Positions 46,496 to 58,176 of a stretch of DNA of 64,000 bases are shown in pieces. The stretch's first letter is position 1. The number at the start of each line of letters is the position of its first letter. The notes beneath the pieces were generated by a model. It was not told the origin of the DNA. It saw nothing but the letters and a program-made list of their open reading frames with translations, and searched no databases. The DNA is from Pomphorhynchus laevis. Lineage: Eukaryota; Acanthocephala; Palaeacanthocephala; Echinorhynchida; Pomphorhynchidae. Location: positions 25,292 through 89,291 of the forward strand of contig WNNJ02001574.1 in NCBI GenBank assembly GCA_012934845.2. The letters run 5' to 3'. The position numbers and the translations under genes are program-made.

Positions 46496-49262
46496 AGTTG
46501 TGAAATCAATGACTAGTAGATAAGTAGCCAGTTAAAATACTGTTAATGCTTTAGGTAGTGATTCTTGACCATGAAATGCTAGGTACATTTCATTATTCAT
46601 ATCGAATTCTTCATGTTACTAATACGTTATTAGTACCAACTATAACGTCGATACTTTCGCCTGGATGTATTAAAATCGTGTGCAAATAATGAATTAAATA
46701 CTTGCAATAATGAATGCCTGGATATATTAAAATCGTGTGCAAATAATGAATGCAAATGTCTTACTATAATAAATTTAAAATTAACAATATCAAACTTTAG
46801 ATAATCATCGAGTATGATTTTATCAATGGCCACTTTTCCATATAGCTATTAGTCATAACTGTTTACAGATTTGCCAAATACAGATATTTGAAAAAATATA
46901 TATGGATATTCTTATATTAGACTAAAATCCTAAATTACGTAAATGTCCAATGAAAAAGGTTAATATGCAGCGATTTTTAATCTACATTAAAACATATCCC
47001 AGCTTTTATGAATAACTTTAATTTGTAATTTTAATAGATTTAAAAACTTTTAAATAATCGAAACACTCTTTGAAAATTAATTAGGCAAGATAATTTTCAA
47101 AACCCATAGATGGAATAAGTATTCAAAATATAAATACTTACGATTTTAGTAGCCTTTATACAAATTTAAATTTAGCTGATATAAAGGAAGTGTTATGAAA
47201 ATGATAAAAGCGAATATTCGAAAAGAGATATGTTGTCAGAATTTCTACAGCTAACTGACCTCCTCTTCGAGCTCTATCTTTAATTAACGATATTATTAGA
47301 ATAGGCGAAACTACGACAGTTCTATTCAAACGTTCCAGCTAATCACATCACAAATTAATTTATTTTTTTATTTCATTTTAATTCATTTTAATTACAAAAT
47401 GTAATTTTCCCAAAGATGATTGTAGATTTTTGGGATAAAACTAATTTTATGTTTGTGTAAATTTATAAAACTATAAATAGTTTTATAAATTTAAAATTTT
47501 CATTTTTTATGCAAGTGCGATTTATTGCAATAACTATCTCAACATTAATTATTAATTTTATGACTGATTTCCGAGATTCCCAAGTATTTTATAAATTTTT
47601 GGCTTTTTCTGGAGATATAGTCTGTACAGGCATGTAATTTGATCCTTTTTTATAGTTGACATTCTTCAGAGAATGTATCACAAATATCAAATTACTCTTA
47701 GAAAAGTAACTTGCTGTCTTTTATTTACATTTTGCAAGTACCCAATTAAAAATACGTTAATAAAATTAAAAAACATAATTAAGAAATATCAAAAAATACA
47801 AGTTTTTAATTTCAGATTTCAGTATAGACAAATTTTAGGAATAAAAATACATGTCGCATTATTTCTAATGAGATGATGTGTATTAATAAAAAGTATATTT
47901 AATTATATTTGTAAAAACATTGTATTTTAATTATAAAAGTTGTATTTTTGATCAGATGTATTTACTTTAAAATTGTCATTTAAAAGCTACACATCGACAT
48001 GTTTGTCATTCAAAATTACCAATTGGAATACATCATTTTACTTAATTATCAATTTCATAAAAATGATAATTTCCATTAATTAAATTGTAAGAATAAATAA
48101 TTAATTAGATGAATGTATATCCACGTAATACATGTTTCTGTAAATGTTTGTATTTATTAACAAGGCATTAGTAGCTTTTAAACGTAAATCACGGTATCGC
48201 TCATTTCCGTTAATATATAGCACAATGCTTTATAAAGAGTGCGGAAATGTTAAGTAATGGGATATATAAAAATCTTTGCTAGTATGGCCGAAATTATTAA
48301 TACAAAACTGACTTCAAAAGCTAAATTTACATTTAAATTGATCACTGTTTAATAAAGTTTAATATTTTTGTTACAATTGTTTAAGTTGTAAAAATTATGT
48401 AATTTGATATTTGCCTGAACAAAATTAAGTTTGTAAGTAAAATAAAAATTTCTAGATAACATTAATATTTCATAGAGCTTATAATTTTATATAAAAATAA
48501 AACTACCGTTTTTATAACAATTATATAAAAATAACTTTTTTATATTTTAACTTTTTTATATTTTGTATTTTTAAGTAGATCGCGCACGCTCTACTTACAG
48601 CCGTGACGCTGATGGTGATTTTTAAACGCTTGAAGAATTTACATTATTTAAATTATTGTCGTTAAACGAGCTTCATTTTATTTTCATAAACTAAAAAGTA
48701 TTTTTAAAATAAAAAGCGATTAATTTAATTAATTAATTTATTAACATAAATTATTTATTAAATTAAAAAAATAAAATTATTATTAATAAAAGTGATCGCG
48801 CCTCTCAATATTATATTTCATGCATTAAATACGTTTTTCAATTTGTCTTTGATTTATTCATGAATAACAATTTCTATTGATAAATGTAAATAGACAAATT
48901 TATAATTGTGAAATATTACACCATATATAAAGAGTGTTATGCTAACAAACAAATGCTTGATAAATTTTCTTCAATTTTACTTCAAATTAATTAAATGACG
49001 ATGATGGGTTTATTCACAACATGTGTGTAAATAATTAAAAACGTAAATTGACTTTTCAAAGTAAATAAGTATATCTGAACGCGTGTCTTGCAATTTCTCC
49101 AAAATTTCATTTCTTTACAACAATTTTTTACCCCTTTTGGAAAATTATTAAATGCAGATTGGATAACTACTGAACACAAATCATCACATCTATTACAGAT
49201 AATTATCTGTTCTATCCAAAAAGACAGGTTAATGATGACAGAGCATAACACTTGCAGGAATT

Positions 49263-49816
49263 CACTTACTTAGAAAGTCACAATTTTGAAATTATTCCAC
49301 TTATCCCTGCTAAACTAGAACCTTATTTAAATGTTCTAGTTTCATATTTCGCGAAAAACGAAATATGAAATCCGTTTTTCACAAGAGATTTTTGAAAATT
49401 TAGATACTTTGTGGTTTGAATGACAGGATTCTGCTAACGAGATCCTTTTATAGATGCTTTTATATATTTATAATTGTAGATTCAAATCTAAGTCAGTATT
49501 CGCTTCAAAATTTCCAGATTTATATCCCTTAGTGTTAAATATTCTGGCTATTTCGACCGTTTTTGCATTTGCATGGTACACCCGGGCTCATCAACGGGTA
49601 GAGTACTATCACTTTCTCCATAAATTATTAGTGGTTAATTAATAAAATCAAATTAAAAATTTACTGACTTAGAAAGTAACAATACCACTTATACCCGCAT
49701 ATTCAAGCGTTTCTAGTTTCATATTTTTCGCAAAACGAAATTATTATCCTTCTCTACAGGACTATTTTGAAAATTTAAACTTTCTGTAGTTTAAACGACA
49801 GGATTCTGTTAATTTC
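49263..49816 (+). repeat. diverged direct repeat pair, about 390 bp apart
   Basis: cttagaaagt...ctagtttcatattt...gacaggattctg is present at about 49268-49434 and 49669-49808. The first copy includes a perfect 12-bp hairpin, tttcatatttcg with cgaaatatgaaa (49340-49370). The copies differ by indels. Confidence 0.6.
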
Positions 49817-50274
49817 ATGTTATTTAAAGATTTTTGATAACATAATATAGTTATGCTGGGAATTATTTAGATAATAAGGAGAATATTGGGTTTTAATACT
49901 ATTCGAATGTTTATGGATGATACTTTTAAATCATCATCTTACTATTTTTATCAGCTTTATATCATTCATGCTGAAGCAAATGATCAATATTGTCCTTTAG
50001 TGTTTCGCTTTTTATCATCGAATAGTTAAGTTGTAAATATATAAAATATCTAATTCTAAAAAATAAAAATTCTAAAATCTACGTTTAAACATAAGTCTTA
50101 TATCTAAACAATGCATATTCACATTTTACTACTTTATGCCAATATAATTTACTTAATGAGGTGTATTACTCTCTCTAATGAGAGAGTGAATTTAATTTTT
50201 ATTAAAATCGAATTTTCGATAGCTAACTGTTATCACCATCAACATAAAATCATATAAAATAGTTTTAAAAAATT

Positions 50275-50371
50275 AGTAAACTATTCTCTTTGTCACAATC
50301 GGAGTATCAGTTAAAAAATTAGTCTACTTAGTAAACTTTCTCTTCACAATCGGAGTATCAGTTGACCTCAT
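50275..50371 (+). repeat. direct repeat of about 38 bp
   Basis: tagtaaact..ttctc..tcacaatcggagtatcagtt occurs twice in tandem, about 57 bp apart. Confidence 0.7.
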
Positions 50372-51205
50372 CAAAGTCTATATGTAGTCTATAGGCCTAT
50401 AGTTATGATCGCTGCTTAAATCATTTTGTGATTCAGTTAGTCGATAAAAAGTCGTCGAAACTCAGAGAGGATCAGTGTCTTAACATTAAGACATAATGTT
50501 ATACATCCTGTGTTCAATAAATTATATTTTCTTTTAGTTGTGATTTTAAATTAAATTATCAATTGTTTCAACAATTGATAAAATATTGTTTCGATAAAAA
50601 TTAAATTTTTAATTGTTTCGATAAAATATCATTATTTCTATTATCACTAGACAAAGCATTTTTCTAATGTAATTGGCACCTACCAAGAAAGTAGACAACG
50701 TGTTCATTTGTTAGACAATTTATTCGACTATTTTACAGATATGATATTAGAAAAATCTTTGACAGAAATATTGCATTTAATCGTTTGCCTTCGGTCTTCT
50801 CCATATTTTTTGTCTTCATAAATGTATTTTTGCGTTCATAAATTTAATCGTAAAAATTAAATGCCGACGACCGTAACTTCATACAAATTGATGTATGCAA
50901 GAAAATAAGTGCTTTGTTCACTTATTTTCTTAAAAGAAAATGCATCGTGTAACAATTCATCAGTCTATTTATCCTGCAATTCAAATATATTGAAATATTC
51001 AATTCAGTTGGAAGGATAAATATTTGAATAATTAAATTAATTTTAAAATTTTAAAATTATTATTCTTGATAAAATTCAAAACTTTATTTAAAGAAGAAAA
51101 ATCAAAATTCTAGAAGATAACACCCGAAATTTTTAAATTCAAGGGTCGTCAAAATCATATTTTTCGATGTAGAAGCTGCAGAAGAAAGGAAACATATTTC
51201 ATAAC

Positions 51206-51207
<2 letters not shown>

Positions 51208-51273
<66 letters not shown>
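51208..51273 (+). repeat. TA microsatellite
   Basis: About 33 uninterrupted TA units, about 100 bp upstream of the ORP start codon, probably in its 5' UTR or promoter. Confidence 0.9.
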
Positions 51274-51277
<4 letters not shown>

Positions 51278-51370
51278 ATTATAAAATTTATTAGATAAGT
51301 ATTATCGAATAAATTATTTATTTGGAATAAAAGTATAAAATTTCTATTTCATTAGAACTCATTAGTAATT

Positions 51371-54300
51371 ATGGATGGGTATCGTCCTGGCATTACAGGA
51401 GAAAATTTTCCCTTAGTTATACAAGGTATGCGTGGCTATATGCTTAAACGAAGATACAAGCCGTTAACTGGATGGCACAAACGTTTTGTTGTTGTTGAAA
51501 ATGGGATCTTGGAATACATGCGTCATGAAAATCAGGTAAATTTAACGATTTGACTCCTAAAAATATTTTATTAATTGCTTATAAACAGATTTTTTAAACA
51601 GATTTAAAATTATTCAATATTTAGGATCGAAAAATATTAAAGATCAAATTAGCATTGTATAGATAAATGATGTTATTCTTATCAAATGCTATTTTTTAAT
51701 AAAAATTAAAAAACTCGAAATTTACTACAATCAGCGGATTTAAATGCTGCGATAATTAAAAAACAAAATAAATATAAAAATATCAATTTTCTATATAAGA
51801 TAAAATTATATCTATACAATCAGACTGACTTTAAAATTGTTCAATACTAGAAATCAACAATCTAAAAAAGTAAACTTGACTGACGAAGCTTAAAAAAGTG
51901 TTCTCGTATTACTAGCTTACTAGCAGAAAATTCTATATGTTTGCTGCTGAAAATTTAAACTTAAATATTATTTAAGGTTTGATTAATATTTATGCATTAG
52001 TAAATTTAATTAATATTTAATATTAATATATAACTGTGGCAGCCAAGAAATAATCAACCAAACGGTACCTAGCACCGTTTCGTCATTGTTTTTACTTATC
52101 AGTGCCAGGTACCTCCCACTGCTGAATGCAGAGGGTGACCGGCAGAAGCACGAATGAAGTCACAACATATTTAAAGCTAGAACAATGTCTAGTTCTAAGT
52201 ATGCTTTGACCAACCTCGTGCCTTCTGCCGCTCCTCCTTTGCGTCCAGCAGTGGAAGGTACCCAGCACTGAAGATTCGAAACAATTACAAGACGGTGCTA
52301 GGTACCGTTTTGTCGATTCTTTCGTTGCTGCTACATACTTATACACAACTTCCCACTGAATACTCATATCACTCATTAATTTTTAATTTTTGAGATTTAT
52401 TTAAGGCTTAATATTTAGATAGCGTTAAATATTTAGTATTAATACTTAGTATTTATTAATATTTACTATTTATTTTTAATAACTTTAGCTTAATTAATTA
52501 GCTTTAATATTTAATAAATGGCTATATGTCTCTTTTGAATTAAAAAATGATTCACTTCTCCTTGTATAAGCTTTTCTATAACGAAATAGACTTTACACAT
52601 AGCTTAATTTTCCTGCATTTTATATTTTATTATTTTAAAATAAAAAATTATTTTATAATAAAATAAATATATAATTATATATATGATTATATATAATTAG
52701 ATATGATTATTATATTAAATGATTATATAATTATAATTATATAATCATTTATAATAATTATAATTTATAATTATATAATAATTTAATAAATATTATTTTT
52801 GATGCTTCGATATTCAAATTGGAATCAATATTTGATATCATTATCTATTATCTGCCATTCAAATGTTATTAAAATGTTATTAAAATGTTATATCATTCAA
52901 ATGTCATTATAAATTTGTTATTAATTTAATAACATATTTATAAATTAATTTAATATCATTAATACTTTAATGATATTATATTTAAATTTATCAATTAATT
53001 TAATTTAATATCATTAATACTTTAATATGTTCACACTTATTTAGAAGAAAACAAATATACCAAAGTTCGTGAATTTCAAGTTTAAGTTTATAAGTTTTAA
53101 GTTTTTAAGTTTATACTGATAAACTAAGCTGATGAACATTACAGTTCATACAATGAAATTGACTTTGTAGTTGAATAAAAATGATTAGAAATCCTATAAT
53201 TAAAAACCGATTTAAATAAACCGGTTTAATTAAATTAAATAAAATTAAATTAAATTTATTAAATTTAGTCGGTTTAATTAAATTATTCAATTATCCAATT
53301 GAATTATTTTTATTCAATTAGTGAACAAATTTATCCAGAAAGCCTTATTCTTAACAAAACCAATATTAATGATAAAGAAGGTGTATATCTAGATATGAAC
53401 ATTAAATTAACATCAATTAAAACTACTTTTAATTTATATCGTAAAGATGACATATTTAAATTTACAAGAAACATATTTTTGCATGAGCATTCATGCATAC
53501 CATATAATATAAAATATAATACATTAAATAATGAAATTTTAAAAATTGCAACAATATGTAATGATATTGGCTTTCTTCAAAATCATTTAAATAATTTAAT
53601 AGATACATATTTTAAACTAGGTTACTATAAAAATAACATCAAGCAGAAAATAGTAAAATATATAAATCAACACAATAATATAAAGAATAAATTTAAACTC
53701 TTAAGTGGCAAATTTTTATGGATGGATAATAAATAATATACTTTGTATTAGAATAAGATACTAGATAGTTATTTCAGAGGAAATACATCCTTAGCATGTA
53801 TTTGGCCCCTCTGCTATGTTTGGTAGAGGAGTTAGGGGCCGAAACCTGATAGCATAGCAGTTCCTCCTGATGACCTCTAATTCTTATTCTGATACAACGT
53901 CTGTTATTTATTAGTCAATTCATAAAAATGACGTTTATTTTAAATTTCATTTTTTTAACTTGATATAAATTATAGAAAATCTAAAAACAATTATTAATTT
54001 TATTATTTTATTATTACTTTTTGATTTATCATTATTATGTTTTGTTTAGTTTATAATTATATTAAATACGTGGACTCAGTTATCTGATTTGAATGAAAAT
54101 AGATAAGATGTTAATGACTTAATTTTACTGTATCTTATATTTTATTATTTTAAAATAAAAATTTATTTTTTAATTATTATTTAAAAATAAATATTATTTT
54201 TGTCATATGATGCTTAGATATTCAGATATTCGATATTTTTAAAAAATATTAATATTTAATATCAATATTATACATATTAAATATCAAATGTTATACCCCA

Positions 54301-56600
54301 TTCATATCATTCAAATGTTATTATAAATTTGTTATTTGATATTATATTGTTATTTGATATTTAATGATATTAAACCCTTATGATTTTATGTTATAGGGAA
54401 ATAAGTATAACAAAGTTCGTGGCAAGTTTAATCTCGCTCAATGTTTTATTTCATACGATGCCTTAAATTGGATAATTTCGATTGATAATGGATCCAGACT
54501 ACATACATTAAAAGTATAAATTAAAACCAATTGAAATTTTTATTTGTAAAATTTAAAAGTCATATACTGAAAGCCTATTTAATCAGTGGATTGAGGTGAT
54601 AAGAGACCAGCGAATTAAACATCAAAAATTAGCACTTAATGCAGGAGAAGAGATACAAAGGTAAAAATATTACTTACGATTCAAAATATATTAATATTTT
54701 AGATCACCGCCTTCACAGTTGACTGTTGATCAACGAATATTTCTCCACACTCTGTATTCTGGTAAGAGATACTGTAGTGTTAAAATTTGAAGTAATTACA
54801 CTTTGTGATTACTTCGTTATTGGCATAATTTAATGAAGTAGTATATTAGCGATTGGTCAATAGTATAATTAACTACAAAGTAATAAGATTTATAATGGAT
54901 GATTTCAGATATTGCTGAATTACATTTGAAATTCATTTTGTTGAATTTTTAATATTTTCGTGTCACACAACAATTTAAAATACATTATAAAATTGTGGAC
55001 AATTCAATCAATTGTATTAATCAGTTACCATTCATATTCTTATGAATCCTGTACCAACTCAAAATCATTGAGTCGTCCATAACTCAATGAATTTATTGAG
55101 TGGAAGAATTATTCATTCACGGAATTCATTTCTCCTATTTTAGAGCTCGGAAATGTTATAAATAACTTGGAGAATGCACAAGAAAAGGTTCGATTAATAA
55201 TTTATCAATTTTAAAAATTTTTCTTCATATTTAGGACAATCACAAAGTCCCTGAATGTCTTAATAGCGGTAAATAATTAATCATGTATTCTATGCAATTA
55301 GATTTGTTATTTAGCCACTCAAAAATTGAGTCAGTTAAGAGCTGGACTACGTTGGATAAATTATGATATGGTGCGTATTTTTGAATATCTAGCACGTTTA
55401 AAATAACTTTAATTTGCTGTTTAAGCGTGTTCATAGTGGTGCTAATAACGACATCCAAAAGATTACTCAAAATTTTAAATGCTCAAGATTATAAAAAATA
55501 TACAAATTGCATTTCACAAGATGCAAGATGCACAAAGTGCATTTCACACCTTTTTTATGTAAATTACTCGCATTTTAGTACAAATGTTATTAGAAGAGCA
55601 AAAATGAACAAATGCGCATTTCTTTGCGCTCTCTGATCAACTGTTCACTTGCATACTAGAATATTATATTGAAATATAAATAATTATAGTAAAATAATAA
55701 ATATAATTATAAATTATATTTGTAATATAATATAAACATATAATATATAAATAATAATAGAAAAAGATATAAATTAATTTTTATTTATTTATTTAACATA
55801 CCAGAGTTCGATAGAGCTTTTGTGCAGTATTACGAGATAGCATAAATATTTCATAATATTTATCAATCGTATTTATAGCATTTCGCAAATTTCATTTATT
55901 GGAATTTTCGAGTCCTCAAGCAATAATTATAATTTGATTGATAACAATCAAATTGTATCATTTTGATTCAAAATGATAAAATATTAAAAGTTAAAATATT
56001 TAAAATATATTGTTTAAAACATTAAATTTATTAAAATGTTTAATTAGGATTAAACTTAAATTTAAATTTAAAATATTTTATGATTAAAATTAAATTTAAA
56101 TTTTATGTAGCTGATTTATTTAAAGAAGACTGTAGACTAAAACATCAACACAATAAAATATTGTTTAATATTTATTAATCGGATTGTATAAATAGTGGGT
56201 AATCAGGATTTAAGTTTAATTAGGATTAAACTTAAATTTAAATTTAAAATATTTTATGATTAAAATTAAATTTAAATTGTTTAAATATTTAATATTCAAA
56301 ATTTGGTAAAACTTTGTAATTTATTAAACTGAGAGTTTTGTAAAAATTTTAAACTGAGAATTAAATAAAACCAATAACATTAAAAATCGCTTAATTATTA
56401 ATGAATAAAAATAAGATAAAGTTTATAAAATTCAAGAAAGGATAACAAATGAATTAAATTTTACGACGTAGTAAATTAAATAAAAGTTTATAAAGTTTTT
56501 GAAGTTATTGTAACACTTTCAGAAAAGTGACGACAAAAGTTCGCATATAAGTGAATACTTTGACGTGTTTGAAGTTTCCGATACAGAAAGAAGCTCATCA
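51371..56600 (+). CDS. oxysterol-binding-protein-related protein, ORP3/6/7-like (5' exons)
   Basis: Eight exons on the + strand keep one frame: 51371-51535, 54397-54513, 54560-54660, 54703-54761, 55144-55187, 55235-55268, 55315-55370 and 56523-56600. Phases after exons 1-7 are 0, 0, 2, 1, 0, 1, 0 and all introns are GT-AG. Exon 1 starts with ATG and encodes GYMLKRRYKPLTGWHKRF then VVVENGILEYMRHE, the N-terminal strands of a PH domain. Exon 2 gives NKYNKVRGKFNLAQCF and LHTLK; exon 3 gives SYTESLFNQWIEVIRDQRIK, the closing PH helix. Exon 8 gives SEYFDVFEVSDTERSSS, like the SEFFDAQEVLLSPSSSE linker of vertebrate ORP3. Family members sit at ER-plasma membrane contacts and transfer lipids. The lipid-binding domain (EQVSHHPP) is not in the window, so the gene should continue to the right. 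Extra exons between 7 and 8 are possible. Introns 2, 3, 5 and 6 are only 42-47 bp; intron 1 is 2.9 kb and full of insertions. Confidence 0.85.
52031..52345. repeat. foldback/MITE-like element in ORP intron 1
   Basis: The ends pair over about 100 bp each: caaacggtacctagcaccg at 52059 faces cggtgctaggtaccgtttt at 52293, and inside aggtacctcccactgctg faces cagcagtggaaggtaccc. The element is much richer in G and C than its intron. A 94-codon minus frame crosses it but follows the palindrome, not a gene. No transposase. Confidence 0.75.
52604..53100 (+). pseudogene. tandem duplicate of ORP intron 1 end and exon 2 start (decayed)
   Basis: gcttaattttcctgcatttt at 52603 parallels acttaattttactgtatctt at 54119, gatgcttcgatattc at 52801 parallels gatgcttagatattc at 54209, and the sequence ends with ttatttag then aaacaaatataccaaagttcgt (53049-53070), which parallels exon 2 (GGAAATAAGTATAACAAAG, then TTCGTG). 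The copied exon then loses its frame. The PLE-like fragment lies between the copies. Confidence 0.65.
53299..54115 (+). repeat. PLE-like repeat fragment, copy 4 (longest)
   Basis: The 145-codon ORF 53299-53736 starts ISEQIYPESLILNKTNI, then EGVYLDMNIKLTSIKTTFN, LYRKDDIFKFTRNIF, and ends FKLLSGKFLWMDNK. The pattern (YPxxLxLNK...YLDxxIxL...LYxKxDxFxF...HSCIPYNI) is that of the segment after the RT core in a group of animal reverse transcriptases, most likely Penelope-related. The last 85 residues are nearly the same as those of copies 1 and 3. The 3' non-coding part has ggcccc (53804) with ggggcc (53835), a 37-nt hairpin. It is a 5'-truncated fossil within ORP intron 1. Confidence 0.6.
54117..54396 (+). 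repeat. second copy of the duplicated ORP intron segment
   Basis: Partner of 52604-53100. It leads directly into the functional exon 2 with the acceptor ttatag. Confidence 0.6.
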
Positions 56601-57525
56601 GTAAGTAAATCTTTGTTTCAATATATTGTTTAATAGTTAAATCAAATCGACTAATGAAATTATAAAAAACGATTTAATTAATGCAATTTAAACGGAAATT
56701 TAATTTTTAAACTTTAAAGGATAATTTGTTTACCCAAATATTTTATTTGTGCGAGCCATAGCATCCTCAGTTTTAAATACATAAAATTTATAATATGACA
56801 CCGCATACTCATACCTACGGGATGAAAATTTAATTTATTTCTATCAACATCTACTTCTGAATCCATTTGTTAAGAATCAATTACTTACCAAAATGCCTCT
56901 CTTAAGATGTTGTCTACACATGAGTAGTTGTCAAGTTTGCAAAATTTCGTGTTCGTCGTTGCATCAAGTTTCCCAGTGTTCATATTAAACAAAGTTATCG
57001 GATATTATTGTCTTACAAATCGGACAGTAATCGAATATAATTCACCTAGCTAATAATTCAACTAGTTAATGTGTTTTTAATAAACTCTTGCGATCATTTC
57101 GTCATTGTACGCTAATTAATTTAGGTTTTATGAATCGTTTTATTTTATTTTTAACAAATCGAAATGTATAACTTTTTGAGCAAGTTTTAGCTTTAAGAAT
57201 GAGGCAAAATTTATAATTAAAATTATTATAATTATTAAAAATTATTATAAATTTAAAATTATTTAGAAATAAAATTTTTTTGTGATAAAACAGTTTCTTA
57301 AAATGATGTTAAAGACTTTTTGGTTATTATATAACGATTATAACGATTATATACTACATTATATGTGATTATATATGACGATTATATACTACAGCTCGGC
57401 GCGTGATTTGATACATCGTAAATGTCTACTTCAAATGGTATTCTTAAATACAATATTAAATACTACACATTTATTGAATACATAATATTTATTTAAATAA
57501 ACAACTTAAAAATTCTGTTCATTTT
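56601..57525. other. probable ORP intron 8, no exon seen
   Basis: Starts with the donor gtaagt after exon 8. AT-rich, with a local repeat of cgattatatactaca near 57345-57395. I found no further exon in this stretch. Confidence 0.45.
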
Positions 57526-57529
57526 GTCT

Positions 57530-58176
57530 ACTAAGCCGGAGATCAAGTTGTGGGAGCAGTGTACGGACGAGACGTGATCAAGTATCACGGTTCTGAGTGG
57601 CCGACCAGACTTCTTCTTCAGAGAGTTCTAAGCATACCTTGACAAGATCGAGTGTTAGATCTATCCACATATACCGAGGTAAAACACGAGGCCTCCATCC
57701 ATAAAGTCCAATCTTGAACACTTTACAAAAACGACGCATACTAGCCATCCTCAAGACGTGGCCTAACTACTTCAGCTGACTTCGACGTATACCTAAGATT
57801 CTCGGGATGACCGAATTTCTAACTCTATCTCGAAGGCTAAAACTACGAAGGAACTTCAATTCGATCGCCTGTACTGAAAATCTAGACATTTTGGTAACGA
57901 CCCAAAGTTTATGCTCATAAGTGAGGATAGGTAAGAAGACCGATAAATTAAAAGCTTCGCTTGAAGGCTTTAGTTCTATACCACAAATAATCTGCGCAAA
58001 AAAACCATTACTGCACACATCTGTCTTTCAGTCTTCCTATTATTTCTACCATCAATCCAGAACAAGACGATACTTGAACTATTCCTCGTCAGGTAAGATC
58101 AATTCATATCGACGATGCTACATTGAGTAAAAATCCCACAATACTTGAGTAAGTTGCACTTCAGAAGATCCAAGAA
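57530..58176 (-). pseudogene. LINE E C-terminal region (RTE-like)
   Basis: The minus strand reads LPILTYEHKLWVVTKMSRF, AIELKFLRSFSLRDRVRNSV and LGIRRSQLK, then, past frame changes, WIDLTLDLVKVCLELSEEEV. It corresponds to the well-known fish/invertebrate LINE tail (LPVLTYGHELWVMTERMRS...FLRRVAGLSLRDRVRSS...WRDYISRLAWERLGIP). The frame is broken. It is the 3' part of the LINE whose endonuclease lies at 61.8-62.5 kb; PLE copies separate the two. Confidence 0.75.

Larger units (their letters stand above)
45224..47480 (-). repeat. right arm of the large inverted repeat
   Basis: Reverse complement of 39590-41840. The two ORFs shared by the arms have identical proteins. Relative to the left arm there is a short insertion around 45690 (gttgttcaataactc) and scattered substitutions toward the spacer, so the arms are most alike in their outer 1.5 kb. 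Confidence 0.92.
47481..51370. other. no supported gene, AT-rich
   Basis: Upstream flank of the ORP gene. It contains the repeat pairs at 49263-49816 and 50275-50371, a degenerate CTGATGA-stem-GAAA-like motif on the minus strand near 50205-50240, and a TA microsatellite just before the gene. A 62-codon frame at 49454-49642 has no family likeness. Confidence 0.4.

Noticed and set aside
52092-52376. 94-codon minus frame in ORP intron 1.
   Set aside because: It covers the arms of the foldback element, and its openness follows from the palindrome.
53800-53890. Hammerhead ribozyme in the tail of PLE-like copy 4 (GAAAC near 53841, CTGATGA near 53869, with cctctaattc able to pair with gagttagggg).
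   Set aside because: The order fits only the type II arrangement, and there is no room for stem I between the presumed cleavage site and CTGATGA. The closing base pair next to GAAA is also missing.
55550-55640. Extra ORP exon after ctcgcattttag at 55575.
   Set aside because: The phase required after exon 7 hits a stop within five codons, and no donor follows.
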